From the NCBI RefSeq assembly GCF_018138715.1, contig NZ_JAGSHX010000006.1, positions 6,324,001 to 6,388,000 of the forward strand: DNA of 64,000 bases, read 5' to 3'. Positions 7,559 to 16,852 of the stretch are shown here, in pieces. This DNA is from Streptomyces asiaticus. Lineage in GTDB: Bacteria > Actinomycetota > Actinomycetes > Streptomycetales > Streptomycetaceae. Below the pieces are notes generated by a model that saw nothing but the letters and a program-made list of their open reading frames with translations, was not told where the DNA came from and searched no databases. A program made the translations under genes and the position numbers. Within the stretch, counting starts at the first letter, position 1. Each line of letters begins with the position of its first letter.

Positions 7559-10288
7559 CTACGCGTCGCCGCCTGCCGGGCCCGGGTCGGCGGCGGATAC
7601 GTCCAGGAGCTGGTAGCGGTCGATCGCCTGCTTGAGGGCAGAGCGGTCGACCTTGCCGTCGCGGGCGAGCTCCGTCAGGACGCCGAGCACGATCGACTCG
7701 GCGTCGATGTGGAAGAAGCGCCGCGCCGCGCCGCGGGTGTCGGCGAAGCCGAAGCCGTCCGCGCCCAGCGACTGGTACGTGCCGGGCACCCAGCGCGCGA
7801 TCTGGTCGGGAACCGCACGCATCCAGTCGGAGACGGCCACCTTCGGGCCCTCCGCGTCGGCGAGCTTGCGGGTGACGTACGGGACCCGCTGCTCCTCCTC
7901 CGGGTGGAGCAGATTGTGCTCCTCCACCTCGATGGCGTCCCGGCGCAGCTCGTTCCAGGACGTGGCCGACCAGACGTCCGCCTTGACGTTCCAGTCCTCG
8001 GCCAGGATGCGCTGGGCCTCCACGGCCCACGGCACCGCCACACCGGAGGCGAGGATCTGCGCCGGTACGGAGCCCTTCTCGCCCTGCCGGTAGCGGTAGA
8101 GGCCCTTGAGGATGCCCTCGCGGTCCACGTTCTCGGGCTCGGCCGGGTGCTGGATCGGCTCGTTGTAGACGGTGAGGTAGTAGAAGACGTCCTCACTGTT
8201 CTCGCCGTACATCCGGCGCAGACCGTCCTGGACGATATGGGCGATCTCGAAGCCGAACGCCGGGTCGTACGCGACGACCGCCGGGTTGGTCGAGGCCAGC
8301 AGCTGGGAGTGGCCGTCCGCGTGCTGGAGACCCTCACCGGTCAGGGTCGTACGACCGGCGGTCGCGCCCAGCACGAAGCCGCGCGCCAGCTGGTCGGCCA
8401 TCTGCCAGAACTGGTCACCGGTGCGCTGGAACCCGAACATCGAGTAGAAGACGTAGACCGGGATCAGCGGTTCGCCGTGCGTGGCGTACGCGGAGCCCGC
8501 CGCGATCAGCGAGGCCGTACAGCCCGCCTCGGAGATGCCGTCGTGCAGCATCTGCCCGGTCGGCGACTCCTTGTAGGCCAGCAGCAGCTCACGGTCGACC
8601 GACTCGTACATCTGGCCCAGCGGCGAGTAGATCTTCGCCGAGGGGAAGAGCGAGTCCATACCGAAGGTGCGGTACTCGTCGGGCGCGATCGGCACGAACC
8701 GCTTGCCGATCTCCTTGTCCCGCATCAGGTCCTTCAGCAGCCGCACGAACGCCATGGTGGTGGCGATCTGCTGCTGACCGGTCCCCTTCTTCAGCGTGGC
8801 GTAGGTCTTGTCGCCCGGCAGCTGAAGCGGCTTCGCGCGCACGACACGGGTCGGCGCGTAGCCGCCCAGCGCCTTGCGGCGGTCGTGCATGTACTGGATC
8901 TCCTCCGAGTCCCGGCCCGGGTGGTAGTACGGCGGGAGGCCGGACTCCAGCTCCTTGTCCGGGATCGGCAGGTGCAGCCGGTCGCGGAAGCGCTTGAGGT
9001 CGTCGACCGTCAGCTTCTTCATCTGGTGGGTCGCGTTGCGGCCCTCGAAGTTCGGGCCGAGGGTCCAGCCCTTGACGGTCTGCGCGAGGATCACCGTCGG
9101 CTGGCCCTTGTGGGCCTTTGCCGCCGAGTACGCCGCGTAGATCTTCTTGTGGTCGTGACCGCCGCGGCCCAGGTGCAGGATCTGGTCGTCGGTCATGCCC
9201 TCGACCATTTTGCGCAGCCGCTGGTCGTCACCGAAGAAGTGGTCGCGGATATAGGCGCCGGTCTCGGTCGCGTACGTCTGGAACTGACCGTCCGGCGTCG
9301 TGTTCAGCCGGTTGACCAGGATGCCGTCGCGGTCCTGCGCCAGCAGCGGGTCCCAGGTGCGGTCCCAGACCAGCTTGATCACGTTCCAGCCGGCGCCGCG
9401 GAACTGCGACTCCAGCTCCTGGATGATCTTGCCGTTGCCACGCACCGGGCCGTCGAGCCGCTGGAGGTTGCAGTTGACCACGAAGGTCAGGTTGTCCAGG
9501 CCCTCACGGGCGGCCAGGGAGAGCTGGCCGAGCGACTCCGGCTCGTCCATCTCGCCGTCGCCCAGGAACGCCCAGACGTGGGAGTTGGAGGTGTCGGCGA
9601 TGCCGCGTGCCTCCATATAGCGGTTCATCCGCGCCTGGAAGATCGCGCCGAGCGGACCCAGGCCCATGGAGACCGTCGGGAACTCCCAGAAGTCCGGCAT
9701 CGACCGCGGGTGCGGGTAGCTGGACAGCGCGTGACCGAGCTTGGACTTCTCCTGACGGAATCCGTCCAGGTGGTCCTCGCTGAGCCGGTCGAGCAGGAAG
9801 GCGCGGGCGTAGATGCCGGGCGAGGCGTGGCCCTGGAAGAAGATCTGGTCGCCGCTGTCGTGGTCCTTGCCGCGGAAGAAGTGGTTGAAGCCCACGTCGT
9901 ACAGCGAGGCGGACGAGGCGAAGGTGGCGATGTGGCCACCGACCCCGATGCCCGGGCGCTGCGCCCGGGAGACCATCACCGCCGCGTTCCAGCGGGTCGC
10001 GTTGAGGACCTTGCGCTCGATCTCCTCGTTGCCGGGGAAGAACGGCTCGTCCTTGGTGGCGATGGTGTTGACGTAGTCCGTGCTGCGCATCTCGGGCACG
10101 GCGACGCGCTTCGCGCGGGCGCGCTCGATCAGGCGAAGCATCAGGTAGCGGGCACGTTCCCGGCCTCGCTCATCGACGGCTGCGTCGAGCGAGTCGAGCC
10201 ATTCCTGGGTCTCTTCGGGATCGAAGTCCGGGACCTGGCTGGGAAGGCCGCCAATGATGATCGGGTTGCGATCGGATCCGGAAGCCAC
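7559..10288 (-). CDS. aceE: Pyruvate dehydrogenase E1 component, homodimeric type
   Basis: This protein of 909 residues is the thiamine-diphosphate-dependent E1 subunit. It decarboxylates pyruvate and acetylates the lipoyl group of E2. The ThDP motif is clear: GDGEMDEPE followed about 30 residues later by NCNLQ. The early segment [12 protein letters not shown] and the region [23 protein letters not shown] are characteristic of homodimeric E1. GTG at 10288 (protein start VASGSDRNP) was chosen because GAAGGA lies just upstream; in-frame codons to 10363 would add an unconserved leader. E2 and E3 genes are not adjacent, which is normal for actinobacteria. The terminator is at 7497-7532. Confidence 0.96.
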   Translation of the reverse strand: MASGSDRNPIIIGGLPSQVPDFDPEETQEWLDSLDAAVDERGRERARYLMLRLIERARAKRVAVPEMRSTDYVNTIATKDEPFFPGNEEIERKVLNATRWNAAVMVSRAQRPGIGVGGHIATFASSASLYDVGFNHFFRGKDHDSGDQIFFQGHASPGIYARAFLLDRLSEDHLDGFRQEKSKLGHALSSYPHPRSMPDFWEFPTVSMGLGPLGAIFQARMNRYMEARGIADTSNSHVWAFLGDGEMDEPESLGQLSLAAREGLDNLTFVVNCNLQRLDGPVRGNGKIIQELESQFRGAGWNVIKLVWDRTWDPLLAQDRDGILVNRLNTTPDGQFQTYATETGAYIRDHFFGDDQRLRKMVEGMTDDQILHLGRGGHDHKKIYAAYSAAKAHKGQPTVILAQTVKGWTLGPNFEGRNATHQMKKLTVDDLKRFRDRLHLPIPDKELESGLPPYYHPGRDSEEIQYMHDRRKALGGYAPTRVVRAKPLQLPGDKTYATLKKGTGQQQIATTMAFVRLLKDLMRDKEIGKRFVPIAPDEYRTFGMDSLFPSAKIYSPLGQMYESVDRELLLAYKESPTGQMLHDGISEAGCTASLIAAGSAYATHGEPLIPVYVFYSMFGFQRTGDQFWQMADQLARGFVLGATAGRTTLTGEGLQHADGHSQLLASTNPAVVAYDPAFGFEIAHIVQDGLRRMYGENSEDVFYYLTVYNEPIQHPAEPENVDREGILKGLYRYRQGEKGSVPAQILASGVAVPWAVEAQRILAEDWNVKADVWSATSWNELRRDAIEVEEHNLLHPEEEQRVPYVTRKLADAEGPKVAVSDWMRAVPDQIARWVPGTYQSLGADGFGFADTRGAARRFFHIDAESIVLGVLTELARDGKVDRSALKQAIDRYQLLDVSAADPGPAGGDA

Positions 10289-10760
10289 GCTATTCCTTCG
10301 CTTTTCGGTCGTGCGATGCACGGACATGGATTCGTGCTCTGCTGCTGTCGCGCCGCTCTCCATCGTGTACCGCGGGTACGGGATACGTCACCTCTACCGA
10401 GTGGTAACCATCACCAGGCGAGCCGGGGCGCTCCGGCGGCCGTCTCGCGTGCGACGGCCGAATCGCAACCTTACGCCCACGACCGGGGTCGTCTGCGTAC
10501 GACCGTTCGGCACGGGAGCGGCGTAGGGTAGCTAGACACACACGTAAGCCGGACATCCTCGGGCAATCCGGGCGACCGCGCGCCGTTGCGTGTCGTTCCT
10601 CCATGATGGGAGTTGCGGCGACACGTCAACGTTTGGGCGGGATCGCTGGCCGGGTACTTGCGCGATCCGCCCGGCCCGTGTGGACTACGCCCAAGCCCTC
10701 GCGTACGCGCGCGGGACGCACAGACTCGAAGAGTGAATGAAAGATGACAGGAGGCAATCC
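10289..10760. other. Divergent control region of aceE and the DUF3052 gene
   Basis: These 472 bases separate two divergent genes and contain no convincing gene. A 7-bp inverted repeat, CGTGTCG (10589-10595) and CGACACG (10619-10625), flanks a 23-base spacer. It could be a long-range operator or a hairpin. Promoters for both genes must lie here, but I cannot place -10/-35 elements with confidence. Confidence 0.5.
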
Positions 10761-11201
10761 GTGAGCGCGACCGCGGACCACGCGGAGGAGCGGACCAACC
10801 CTGCCGCGAGGCTGGGTTTTCAGCCCGAACAGGTGGTCCAGGAGATCGGCTACGACGACGATGTCGACCAGGAGCTCCGCGAGGCCATCGAGGAGATCAC
10901 CGGCCAGGAGCTCGTCGACGAGGAGTACGACGATGTGGCCGACGCCGTTGTGCTGTGGTTCCGGGAGGACGACGGCGATCTGACGGACGCGCTGGTGGAC
11001 GCCATCCAGATGATCGACGACGGCGCACCGGTCTGGCTGCTGACGCCCAAGACCGGCCGTGACGGCTATGTCGAGCCGAGCGACATCAATGAGGCGGCGA
11101 CCACCGCCGGCCTGTCCCAGACCAAGAGCTTCAACGCGGGCAAGGACTGGACGGGCAGCCGCCTGGTCACGCCCAAAGCCGCGCGCAGCGGCAAGCGCTG
11201 A
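10761..11201 (+). CDS. DUF3052 family protein
   Basis: This is a 146-residue acidic protein of the actinobacterial DUF3052 family, function unknown. No signal peptide or membrane segment is seen. The centre (ELREAIEEITGQELVDEEYDDV) is strongly acidic and helical, and the C-terminus is basic (TPKAARSGKR). GTG at 10761 is preceded by a textbook AGGAGG 6 bases away, which excludes the in-frame ATG at 10737. The gene is followed by a perfect 16-bp hairpin terminator. Its fixed place between aceE and a peroxiredoxin is a layout I recall from other streptomycetes. Confidence 0.85.
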   Translation: MSATADHAEERTNPAARLGFQPEQVVQEIGYDDDVDQELREAIEEITGQELVDEEYDDVADAVVLWFREDDGDLTDALVDAIQMIDDGAPVWLLTPKTGRDGYVEPSDINEAATTAGLSQTKSFNAGKDWTGSRLVTPKAARSGKR

Positions 11202-11220
11202 GGCCGGCGAATCCACACCC

Positions 11221-11258
11221 CAGAGCCCCCCTCCGTTCCCTTACGGAGGGGGGCTCTG
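11221..11258 (+). terminator. Terminator after the DUF3052 gene
   Basis: A perfect 16-bp stem (11221-11236 with 11243-11258) and a six-base loop TCCCTT lie 20 bases after the stop codon. Confidence 0.85.
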
Positions 11259-11280
11259 AGCGTAGGCTGGGCCGCGCGGT

Positions 11281-11335
11281 ACATGATCAATTCAAACCTT
11301 GATCAATTCAAAGTTCGATCATGTCGAACATGATC
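11281..11335 (+). promoter_or_regulatory. AT-rich palindromic operator region of the peroxiredoxin gene
   Basis: This block is far less GC-rich than its surroundings. TGATCAATTCAAA occurs twice as a direct repeat (11284-11296 and 11300-11312). GATCATGT-cga-ACATGATC is a perfect 8-bp inverted repeat (11317-11335), and its half-site ACATGATC recurs at 11281. The position just upstream of the peroxiredoxin suggests binding by a redox regulator such as an OxyR- or Fur-type protein. That identity is inference. Confidence 0.55.
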
Positions 11336-11364
11336 TTCCGAATGTGAACGAAGGGATGGCTCCC

Positions 11365-11823
11365 ATGGCGATAGAGGTCGGCGCGAAGGCCCCTGACTTC
11401 CAGCTGAAGAACCAGCACGGCGAGTCGGTCAGGCTCTCCGACTTCCGGGGCGAGAAGAGCGTCGTGCTCCTCTTCTACCCGTTCGCCTTCACCGGCGTGT
11501 GCACCGGCGAGCTGTGCGCGCTCCGCGACGAGCTGCCGAAGTTCGTCAACGACGACGTCCAGCTGCTGGCGGTCTCCAATGACTCGCCCTTCAGCCTGCG
11601 CGTCTTCGCCGAGCAGGAGGGCCTGGAGTACCCCCTGCTGTCGGACTTCTGGCCGCACGGCGAGACCAGCCGCGCCTACGGCGTCTTCGACGAGGACAAG
11701 GGCTGTGCCGTGCGCGGCACCTTCGTGATCGACAAGGAGGGCGTGGTGCGCTGGACGGTCGTCAACGGCCTGCCCGACGCCCGGGACCTCAACGACTACG
11801 TCAAGGCCCTGGAAGCCCTGTAG
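11365..11823 (+). CDS. One-cysteine peroxiredoxin, AhpE type
   Basis: This is a thioredoxin-fold peroxidase that reduces hydroperoxides, with the peroxidatic Cys in PFAFTGVCTGEL near residue 45. At 152 residues it matches the length of mycobacterial AhpE (153). A second Cys follows four residues later (GELC), and a further Cys lies in DKGCAVRGTF. ATG at 11365 has AAGGGA 8 bases upstream; ATG at 11356 is also in frame but overlaps that site. The upstream palindromes suggest redox control. A tandem repeat separates it from the Ter genes, so it may be functionally related but separately transcribed. Confidence 0.9.
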   Translation: MAIEVGAKAPDFQLKNQHGESVRLSDFRGEKSVVLLFYPFAFTGVCTGELCALRDELPKFVNDDVQLLAVSNDSPFSLRVFAEQEGLEYPLLSDFWPHGETSRAYGVFDEDKGCAVRGTFVIDKEGVVRWTVVNGLPDARDLNDYVKALEAL

Positions 11824-11826
11824 CCA

Positions 11827-11920
11827 GGCCCGGCGAAACGCTGTGGCCAAGGCCCGGCGAAACGCTGTGGCCAAGGCCCGGCGAAACCCTATGGCCAAGG
11901 CCCGGCGAAACCCTGTGGCG
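11827..11920 (+). repeat. 24-base tandem repeat, four copies
   Basis: Four head-to-tail copies of GGCCCGGCGAAACGCTGTGG plus CCAA start at 11827, 11851, 11875 and 11899. The first two are identical; the last two carry 1-3 changes. The array follows the peroxiredoxin stop codon directly and precedes the first terD. Confidence 0.9.
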
Positions 11921-12019
11921 GCCGGGAACCGCTCACTAGGATCGACGCGTTGATCCTGATGGGAAACCTTTGATGAAGGGGCACGCAGTGCTCCTGACGA
12001 ACCTTTTTTGGGAGGACTC

Positions 12020-12595
12020 GTGGGAGTCAGCCTCAGCAAGGGCGGCAACGTCTCGCTGACCAAGGAAGCCCCGAACCTGACCGCGGTCGTCGTGGGTCTC
12101 GGCTGGGACGCCCGTACCACCACGGGCACGGACTTCGACCTCGACGCCAGCGCCCTGCTGACCAACGCCGAGGGCAAGGTCGGCAACGACCAGAACTTCG
12201 TCTTCTTCAACAACCTCAAGAGCCCCGACGGCTCCGTGGAGCACACCGGTGACAACCTCACCGGTGAGGGCGAGGGCGACGACGAGCAGATCAAGGTGAA
12301 CCTGGCGGGTGTCCCCGCCGATGTCGCCAAGATCGTCTTCCCGGTGTCGATCTACGACGCCGAGACCCGTCAGCAGAGCTTCGGCCAGGTGCGCAACGCC
12401 TTCATCCGCGTCGTGAACCAGGCCGACGGCAATGAGCTCGCCCGCTACGACCTCTCCGAGGACGCCTCGACCGAGACCGCCATGGTCTTCGGCGAGCTGT
12501 ACCGGAACGGCGCGGAGTGGAAGTTCCGCGCCATCGGCCAGGGGTACGCCTCGGGTCTGCGCGGTATCGCGCAGGACTTCGGCGTCAACGTCTGA
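12020..12595 (+). CDS. terD: TerD family protein 1
   Basis: A complete TerD domain of 191 residues. It begins [19 protein letters not shown] and holds the Ca2+-binding acidic signature [10 protein letters not shown] near residue 40. The conserved [11 protein letters not shown] and [11 protein letters not shown] blocks follow, and it ends [17 protein letters not shown]. TerD proteins are cytosolic calcium-binding stress proteins that assemble with TerC-like membrane partners. GTG at 12020 has GGGAGGA 5-10 bases upstream. It is followed by a close paralogue at 12738 (roughly 75% identical by eye), probably in the same operon. Confidence 0.93.
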   Translation: MGVSLSKGGNVSLTKEAPNLTAVVVGLGWDARTTTGTDFDLDASALLTNAEGKVGNDQNFVFFNNLKSPDGSVEHTGDNLTGEGEGDDEQIKVNLAGVPADVAKIVFPVSIYDAETRQQSFGQVRNAFIRVVNQADGNELARYDLSEDASTETAMVFGELYRNGAEWKFRAIGQGYASGLRGIAQDFGVNV

Positions 12596-12737
12596 GCGAC
12601 GTCCGAGCGCCGTCGAAGGCCGCCGAGGCCGTCGACAGGGCAGTGTCATTCCGGCGCCGCACCCCCCGCGCCCCAGAGGCAGGGGTGCGGCGCCGGACGC
12701 GTATCACCCACGCAACACCCGGGGAGGAAACAGCATC

Positions 12738-13313
12738 ATGGGCGTCACACTCGCCAAGGGGGGCAATGTCTCCCTCTCCAAAGCCGCTCCGAACCTCACA
12801 CAGGTACTCATCGGCCTGGGCTGGGACGCGCGCTCCACCACCGGAGCGCCGTTCGACCTCGACGCCAGCGCCCTGCTGTGCCAGTCGGGGCGGGTGCTCG
12901 GCGATGAGTACTTCATCTTCTACAACAACCTCAAGAGCCCCGAGGGCTCCGTCGAGCACACCGGCGACAACCTCACCGGCGAGGGCGAGGGTGACGACGA
13001 GTCCCTGCTGATCGATCTGGGCAAGGTCCCGGCTGAGGTCGACAAGATCGTCTTCCCGGTCTCCATCCATGAGGCCGAGGCCAGGCGTCAGACGTTCGGG
13101 CAGGTCAGCAACGCCTTCATTCGGGTGGTGAACCAGGCGGACGGCCAGGAGCTGGCCCGCTACGACCTCTCGGAGGACGCCTCGGGCGAGACCGCGATGA
13201 TCTTCGGGGAGGTCTATCGCTACGGCGGCGAATGGAAGTTCAGGGCCGTGGGGCAGGGGTACGCGTCGGGTCTGCGCGGCATCGCTCTAGACTTCGGAGT
13301 CAACGTTTCGTAA
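12738..13313 (+). CDS. terD: TerD family protein 2
   Basis: The second TerD paralogue, also 191 residues, retains the calcium-site motif [10 protein letters not shown] and the [11 protein letters not shown] block. It differs from its neighbour mainly in residues 50-65, where a Cys appears ([10 protein letters not shown]). The start ATG at 12738 has GGGGAGGAA 9 bases upstream. It lies 51 bases before a TerC-like membrane protein gene on the same strand. Tandem TerD paralogues probably form mixed complexes. Function is inferred from the family. Confidence 0.93.
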   Translation: MGVTLAKGGNVSLSKAAPNLTQVLIGLGWDARSTTGAPFDLDASALLCQSGRVLGDEYFIFYNNLKSPEGSVEHTGDNLTGEGEGDDESLLIDLGKVPAEVDKIVFPVSIHEAEARRQTFGQVSNAFIRVVNQADGQELARYDLSEDASGETAMIFGEVYRYGGEWKFRAVGQGYASGLRGIALDFGVNVS

Positions 13314-13364
13314 AGCCGCGTAAAGCGCGCGGGGGAGACCTTACGACGAAGGATTGGGTAGGCA

Positions 13365-14552
13365 GTGCTCCTCAAAACCTTTGGTTGGTCGTTCGCCATC
13401 ACGGCGATCGGTCTGGCCCTGGCCGGCGTCCTCTGGGGGTGGCAGGGGCTCGCCATCGTCGGGATCCTCTCGATCCTGGAGATCTCGCTGTCATTCGACA
13501 ACGCGGTCATCAACGCGGGCATTCTGCGCAAGATGAACGCCTTCTGGCAGAAGATCTTCCTGACCGTCGGCATCCTGATCGCCGTCTTCGGCATGCGGCT
13601 GGTCTTCCCGGTGATCATCGTCGCCGTCACGGCCAAGATGAGCCCCATCGAGGCCGTCGATCTGGCGATCAACGACAAGAACCAGTACGAACACCTGGTC
13701 ACGGCGGCGCACCCGGCGATCGCGGCCTTCGGTGGGATCTTCCTGCTGATGATCTTCCTCGACTTCATCTTCGAGGAGCGGGACATCAGGTGGCTGGGGT
13801 GGCTGGAGAAGCCGCTCGCCAAGCTGGGCAAGCTGGACACGTTCTCGATCGTGGTCGCCCTGATCGGGCTGCTGATCGCCGCCACCACCGTGGCCACCGA
13901 CGTGGCCCACGGCGGCGGTGACAAGAGCGCCACCGTCCTGCTGTCCGGCGTCGCCGGTCTGCTCACCTATCTGATCGTCGGCGGCATCTCCGGCTACTTC
14001 GAGGACAAGCTCGAAGAGGAGGAGGACGAAGACGAGGACGACGAGGCCGGTGCGGCCGAGGGCGACGAGGGCGCGAAGGCGGCCACGAACGCCCAGCTCA
14101 ACGGCAGCGGCGGCCGTGGCTCCAGCGGCGCCTCCGTGGTCGGCCTGGCCGGCAAGGCCGCGTTCTTCCTCTTCCTCTACCTCGAGGTCATCGACGCGTC
14201 CTTCTCCTTCGACGGGGTCATCGGCGCCTTCGCGATCACCAACGACATCTTCGAGATGGCGCTGGGTCTGGGCATCGGCGCCATGTACATCCGGTCGCTG
14301 ACCGTCTTCCTGGTCCGCAGGGGCACCCTGGACGACTACGTCTACCTGGAGCACGGCGCGCACTACGCGATCGGCGCGCTCGCCGTGATCCTGCTGGTCA
14401 CGATCAAGTACGAGATCAACGAGGTCATCACCGGCCTGGTGGGCGTGGTGCTGATCGCCGCCTCGTACTGGTCCTCGGTCCGGCGCAACCGTAAGGAGGC
14501 GGCCGCCGGGGAGGATGCGGAGGCCAAGACGGAAGTCACCTCCGGAGTCTGA
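13365..14552 (+). CDS. TerC-like integral membrane protein (DUF475)
   Basis: This polytopic protein of 395 residues has about nine hydrophobic segments. It has two pseudo-repeats with intramembrane acidic residues, LSFDNAVINAGIL near residue 45 and ASFSFDGVIGAFAIT near residue 280, the hallmark of TerC/DUF475 transporters. A cytosolic loop at residues 208-245 is extremely acidic (EEEEDEDEDDEAG) and could bind metal or basic partners. It starts at GTG 13365 behind GAAGGA. It is the likely membrane anchor of the TerD proteins encoded just upstream; family members are implicated in metal-ion homeostasis. A terminator follows at 14597. Confidence 0.9.
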   Translation: MLLKTFGWSFAITAIGLALAGVLWGWQGLAIVGILSILEISLSFDNAVINAGILRKMNAFWQKIFLTVGILIAVFGMRLVFPVIIVAVTAKMSPIEAVDLAINDKNQYEHLVTAAHPAIAAFGGIFLLMIFLDFIFEERDIRWLGWLEKPLAKLGKLDTFSIVVALIGLLIAATTVATDVAHGGGDKSATVLLSGVAGLLTYLIVGGISGYFEDKLEEEEDEDEDDEAGAAEGDEGAKAATNAQLNGSGGRGSSGASVVGLAGKAAFFLFLYLEVIDASFSFDGVIGAFAITNDIFEMALGLGIGAMYIRSLTVFLVRRGTLDDYVYLEHGAHYAIGALAVILLVTIKYEINEVITGLVGVVLIAASYWSSVRRNRKEAAAGEDAEAKTEVTSGV

Positions 14553-14596
14553 CCGCCGGGAGTGTGACACGGCGGCGTTTGAGGAACGCTCTGAGC

Positions 14597-14632
14597 GGGG
14601 CGGCCGAGGTCTTCCGACCTCCCGGCCGCCCC
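14597..14632 (+). terminator. Terminator after the TerC-like gene
   Basis: GGGGCGGCC (14597-14605) pairs with GGCCGCCCC (14624-14632), with an inner AGGT/ACCT extension around a CTTCCG apical loop. It separates the terD-terD-terC group from the next Ter gene. Confidence 0.75.
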
Positions 14633-14733
14633 GTGGCGGTTGAGCGGTTGGACGGGCGGCTTGTGGGGCTGTTTCCCGGGCAGCCTTCTGCCAGCGGCGA
14701 GGCAGCGAGCGACGAAGGGTGGGGGTGCGCACC

Positions 14734-15462
14734 ATGGCGTTCTGGAACAACTGGGGACGGTCCGCATGGCGTCAGTTCGACAGCGGTGACGCGTCCGGTG
14801 TGGTCGAGCTGACCAGGCGGAACGCGTCGATCTCGCTGACCAAGCAGGGGGCCGCCACCGGCAATCTGCGCATCAACCTCTCCTGGCAGATGCGCACCTC
14901 GGACTTCAACAGCAGGGCGCGGCGCGGCTCGCTGCGCCATCCGCTTCAGATGTTCAAGCCCGAGCCGGTGCAGGCCCAGGGACCCGCGTTGGTCAATGTC
15001 GACCTCGACCTCGCGGTGATGTACGAGCTGAAGAGCGGCTCCAAGGGCGTGGTGCAGCCGCTGGGCGAGTTCTTCGGCAACCTCAACGAGCCGCCGTACA
15101 TCAAGCTCAGCGGCGACGACCGGTTCGGCTCCGGGTCCGGTGAGACGGTCTACGTCAACATGGACCACAAGGACGACATCAAGCGACTGCTCGTCTTCGT
15201 CTACATCTACGACGGCACCCCCGCCTTCGACCGCACCCACGGCCTGGTCACGCTCTATCCGAGCAATGGGCCGCGGGTGGAGATCGCACTCGACGAGCGC
15301 GCCCCGCAGGCGCGCTCCTGCGCCGTCGTGCTGATCGAGAACGTCAAGGGTGAGATGGTGGTCCGCCGCGAGGTGAAGTACGTCTACGGCTTCCAGGCGG
15401 AGCTGGACCGGCTGTACGGCTGGGGCCTCCAGTGGGGCCGGGGCTACAAGTCCAAGGTGTGA
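14734..15462 (+). CDS. TerA/TerD-like tellurium-resistance-type protein
   Basis: This 242-residue protein is related to the TerD fold but divergent, resembling the TerA-type proteins of actinobacterial Ter loci. It opens MAFWNNWGR and holds VELTRRNASISLTKQG, the TerD-like first strand. It later has GPALVNVDLDLAVMYELKSG at the usual calcium-site position and LVTLYPSNGPRVEIALDE near the end. ATG at 14734 is the usual family start; in-frame GTG codons at 14719 and 14725 are closer to the GAAGG site and cannot be excluded. It is convergent with the next TerD gene. Role: a partner in the Ter complex, inferred. Confidence 0.82.
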   Translation: MAFWNNWGRSAWRQFDSGDASGVVELTRRNASISLTKQGAATGNLRINLSWQMRTSDFNSRARRGSLRHPLQMFKPEPVQAQGPALVNVDLDLAVMYELKSGSKGVVQPLGEFFGNLNEPPYIKLSGDDRFGSGSGETVYVNMDHKDDIKRLLVFVYIYDGTPAFDRTHGLVTLYPSNGPRVEIALDERAPQARSCAVVLIENVKGEMVVRREVKYVYGFQAELDRLYGWGLQWGRGYKSKV

Positions 15463-15499
15463 CCCCGGCTCGCCCTCCGGCCCCCGACCCCGGCTGTCC

Positions 15500-16618
15500 C
15501 TACCTGTTCTGGAACTGCGGGCCCTGCGGCGGCAGGACGAAATGGGGGTCCGGCACCTGGGCGGGGATCGGCGGCGGGGGCGGGCCCACCGGCCCCGTCG
15601 GCTGCACCTGCTGCGGATAGCCGTACGTGGCGGGCTGCGGATAGCCGTATCCCTGCTGTGGCTGTGGCTGTGGCTGTGGCTGCGGATAGCCATAGCCGGG
15701 CTGTGCCGGGGCCTGGGCGGGCGGCTGCGGATACCCCGTGCCCGGGGCCTGCGGGGGCGGGGGCGGCACCTGCGACGGCACATAGGCGTAGCCGCTGTCG
15801 CCCTGCGCGGCGGCGGGGTGCATGGGCTGGGTGCGCTGCGGATCCCAGGGGTCGGGCGACACCGGGTGCGGATAGCCGTACGCCGGGGGGTGGGCCTGGG
15901 TCGTCGCGTCGGACGGCGGCGGGGGCGGAGTGCCGGGGGCCGAAGCGGGCGCGGCGGCCGAGGGCTCAGGGGCGGGGGCCGGAGGTTCGGGAGCCGAGGG
16001 CTCGGGAGCGGCGATGGCCTCCGGCTCGGCCGTGGTGCCGTCGTCCTCCGGGCCGCCCTCGCCGTCCTCCACCGAGATCCCGTACTGCGTGGCCAGCTCG
16101 ACCAGCCCCGACTCATAACCCTGCCCCAGGGCCCGGAACTTCCAGCCGTCGCCGCGCCGGTAGACCTCACCGCAGATCAGCGCGGTCTCCTTGCCGGTGT
16201 CCGGCAGCACCGCGAAGATCGCGACCGGCTCGGCGTCCGCCGGGTCCGGCGCACCGGGCGAGGCGTCGTACAGCAGCAGGCTCAGATCCCTCACCTGCCC
16301 GAAGGTGCCGCCGTCGGCGGACGCGGCGATCACCACCCGGCGGACCTCCGGCCCCAGCCCGATCAGCTCGGCCTCGATGGTGTCCGTCAGCGCGTCCTGG
16401 TTCGGCGTCTTGGGCAGATGCCGGACCAGACCCGAGGGGTGCTGCGGCTGGTTGTAGAAGACGAAGTCCTCGTCCGTGCGCACCCGGTCGTCCGGCCCCA
16501 GCAGCAGCGCCGAGGCGTCCACGTCGGGTACGTCCGTGCCGGGGGTCCAGCGCAGCACCGCGCGTATGGCCGTGGCCTCCAGCGGGATGTTCGATCCCTT
16601 CAGCATCGCCTGCGTCAT
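15500..16618 (-). CDS. TerD domain protein with long Pro/Gln/Tyr-rich tail
   Basis: The first 190 residues form a divergent TerD domain. It starts MLKGSNIPLE, has DVPDVDASALLLG at the calcium-site position, and ends FRALGQGYESGLVELATQYGI. The remaining 180 residues are disordered: an acidic/Pro-Ala linker, then repeated GYPQP/GYGYPQPQ units ending in VPDPHFVLPPQGP. Such tails suggest phase-separating or scaffold behaviour, which is inference. It is transcribed towards the TerA-like gene and away from the CitE-like gene. The start codon ATG at 16618 has an AGGA site upstream. Confidence 0.88.
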   Translation of the reverse strand: MTQAMLKGSNIPLEATAIRAVLRWTPGTDVPDVDASALLLGPDDRVRTDEDFVFYNQPQHPSGLVRHLPKTPNQDALTDTIEAELIGLGPEVRRVVIAASADGGTFGQVRDLSLLLYDASPGAPDPADAEPVAIFAVLPDTGKETALICGEVYRRGDGWKFRALGQGYESGLVELATQYGISVEDGEGGPEDDGTTAEPEAIAAPEPSAPEPPAPAPEPSAAAPASAPGTPPPPPSDATTQAHPPAYGYPHPVSPDPWDPQRTQPMHPAAAQGDSGYAYVPSQVPPPPPQAPGTGYPQPPAQAPAQPGYGYPQPQPQPQPQQGYGYPQPATYGYPQQVQPTGPVGPPPPPIPAQVPDPHFVLPPQGPQFQNR

Positions 16619-16852
16619 GGCGGCAATCCTGCCCTCCCGGTGGGTGCGGGGACAACGCAGGGTACGCGGCGGGCGGCGGTACGGGGGTGGTACGGGGCGG
16701 CAGGGCGCGCATGCCGGACACCACGCGGACGCACATGGGTTACGTGATTTTCACGCCCTTGGGGAACTTTTGACCCATGGTCGCACGTACGATTATCGGC
16801 CAACCGTGGGTCAGCGTGACCGAGGCGGCGTACCGGCAGCGCGGGGAGTTGT

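Noticed and set aside
7034..10531. Very long open plus-strand frame through the repeat array and antisense to aceE
   Set aside because: It is the complement of a strongly conserved aceE and has only composition-driven Arg/Val/Leu-rich sequence.
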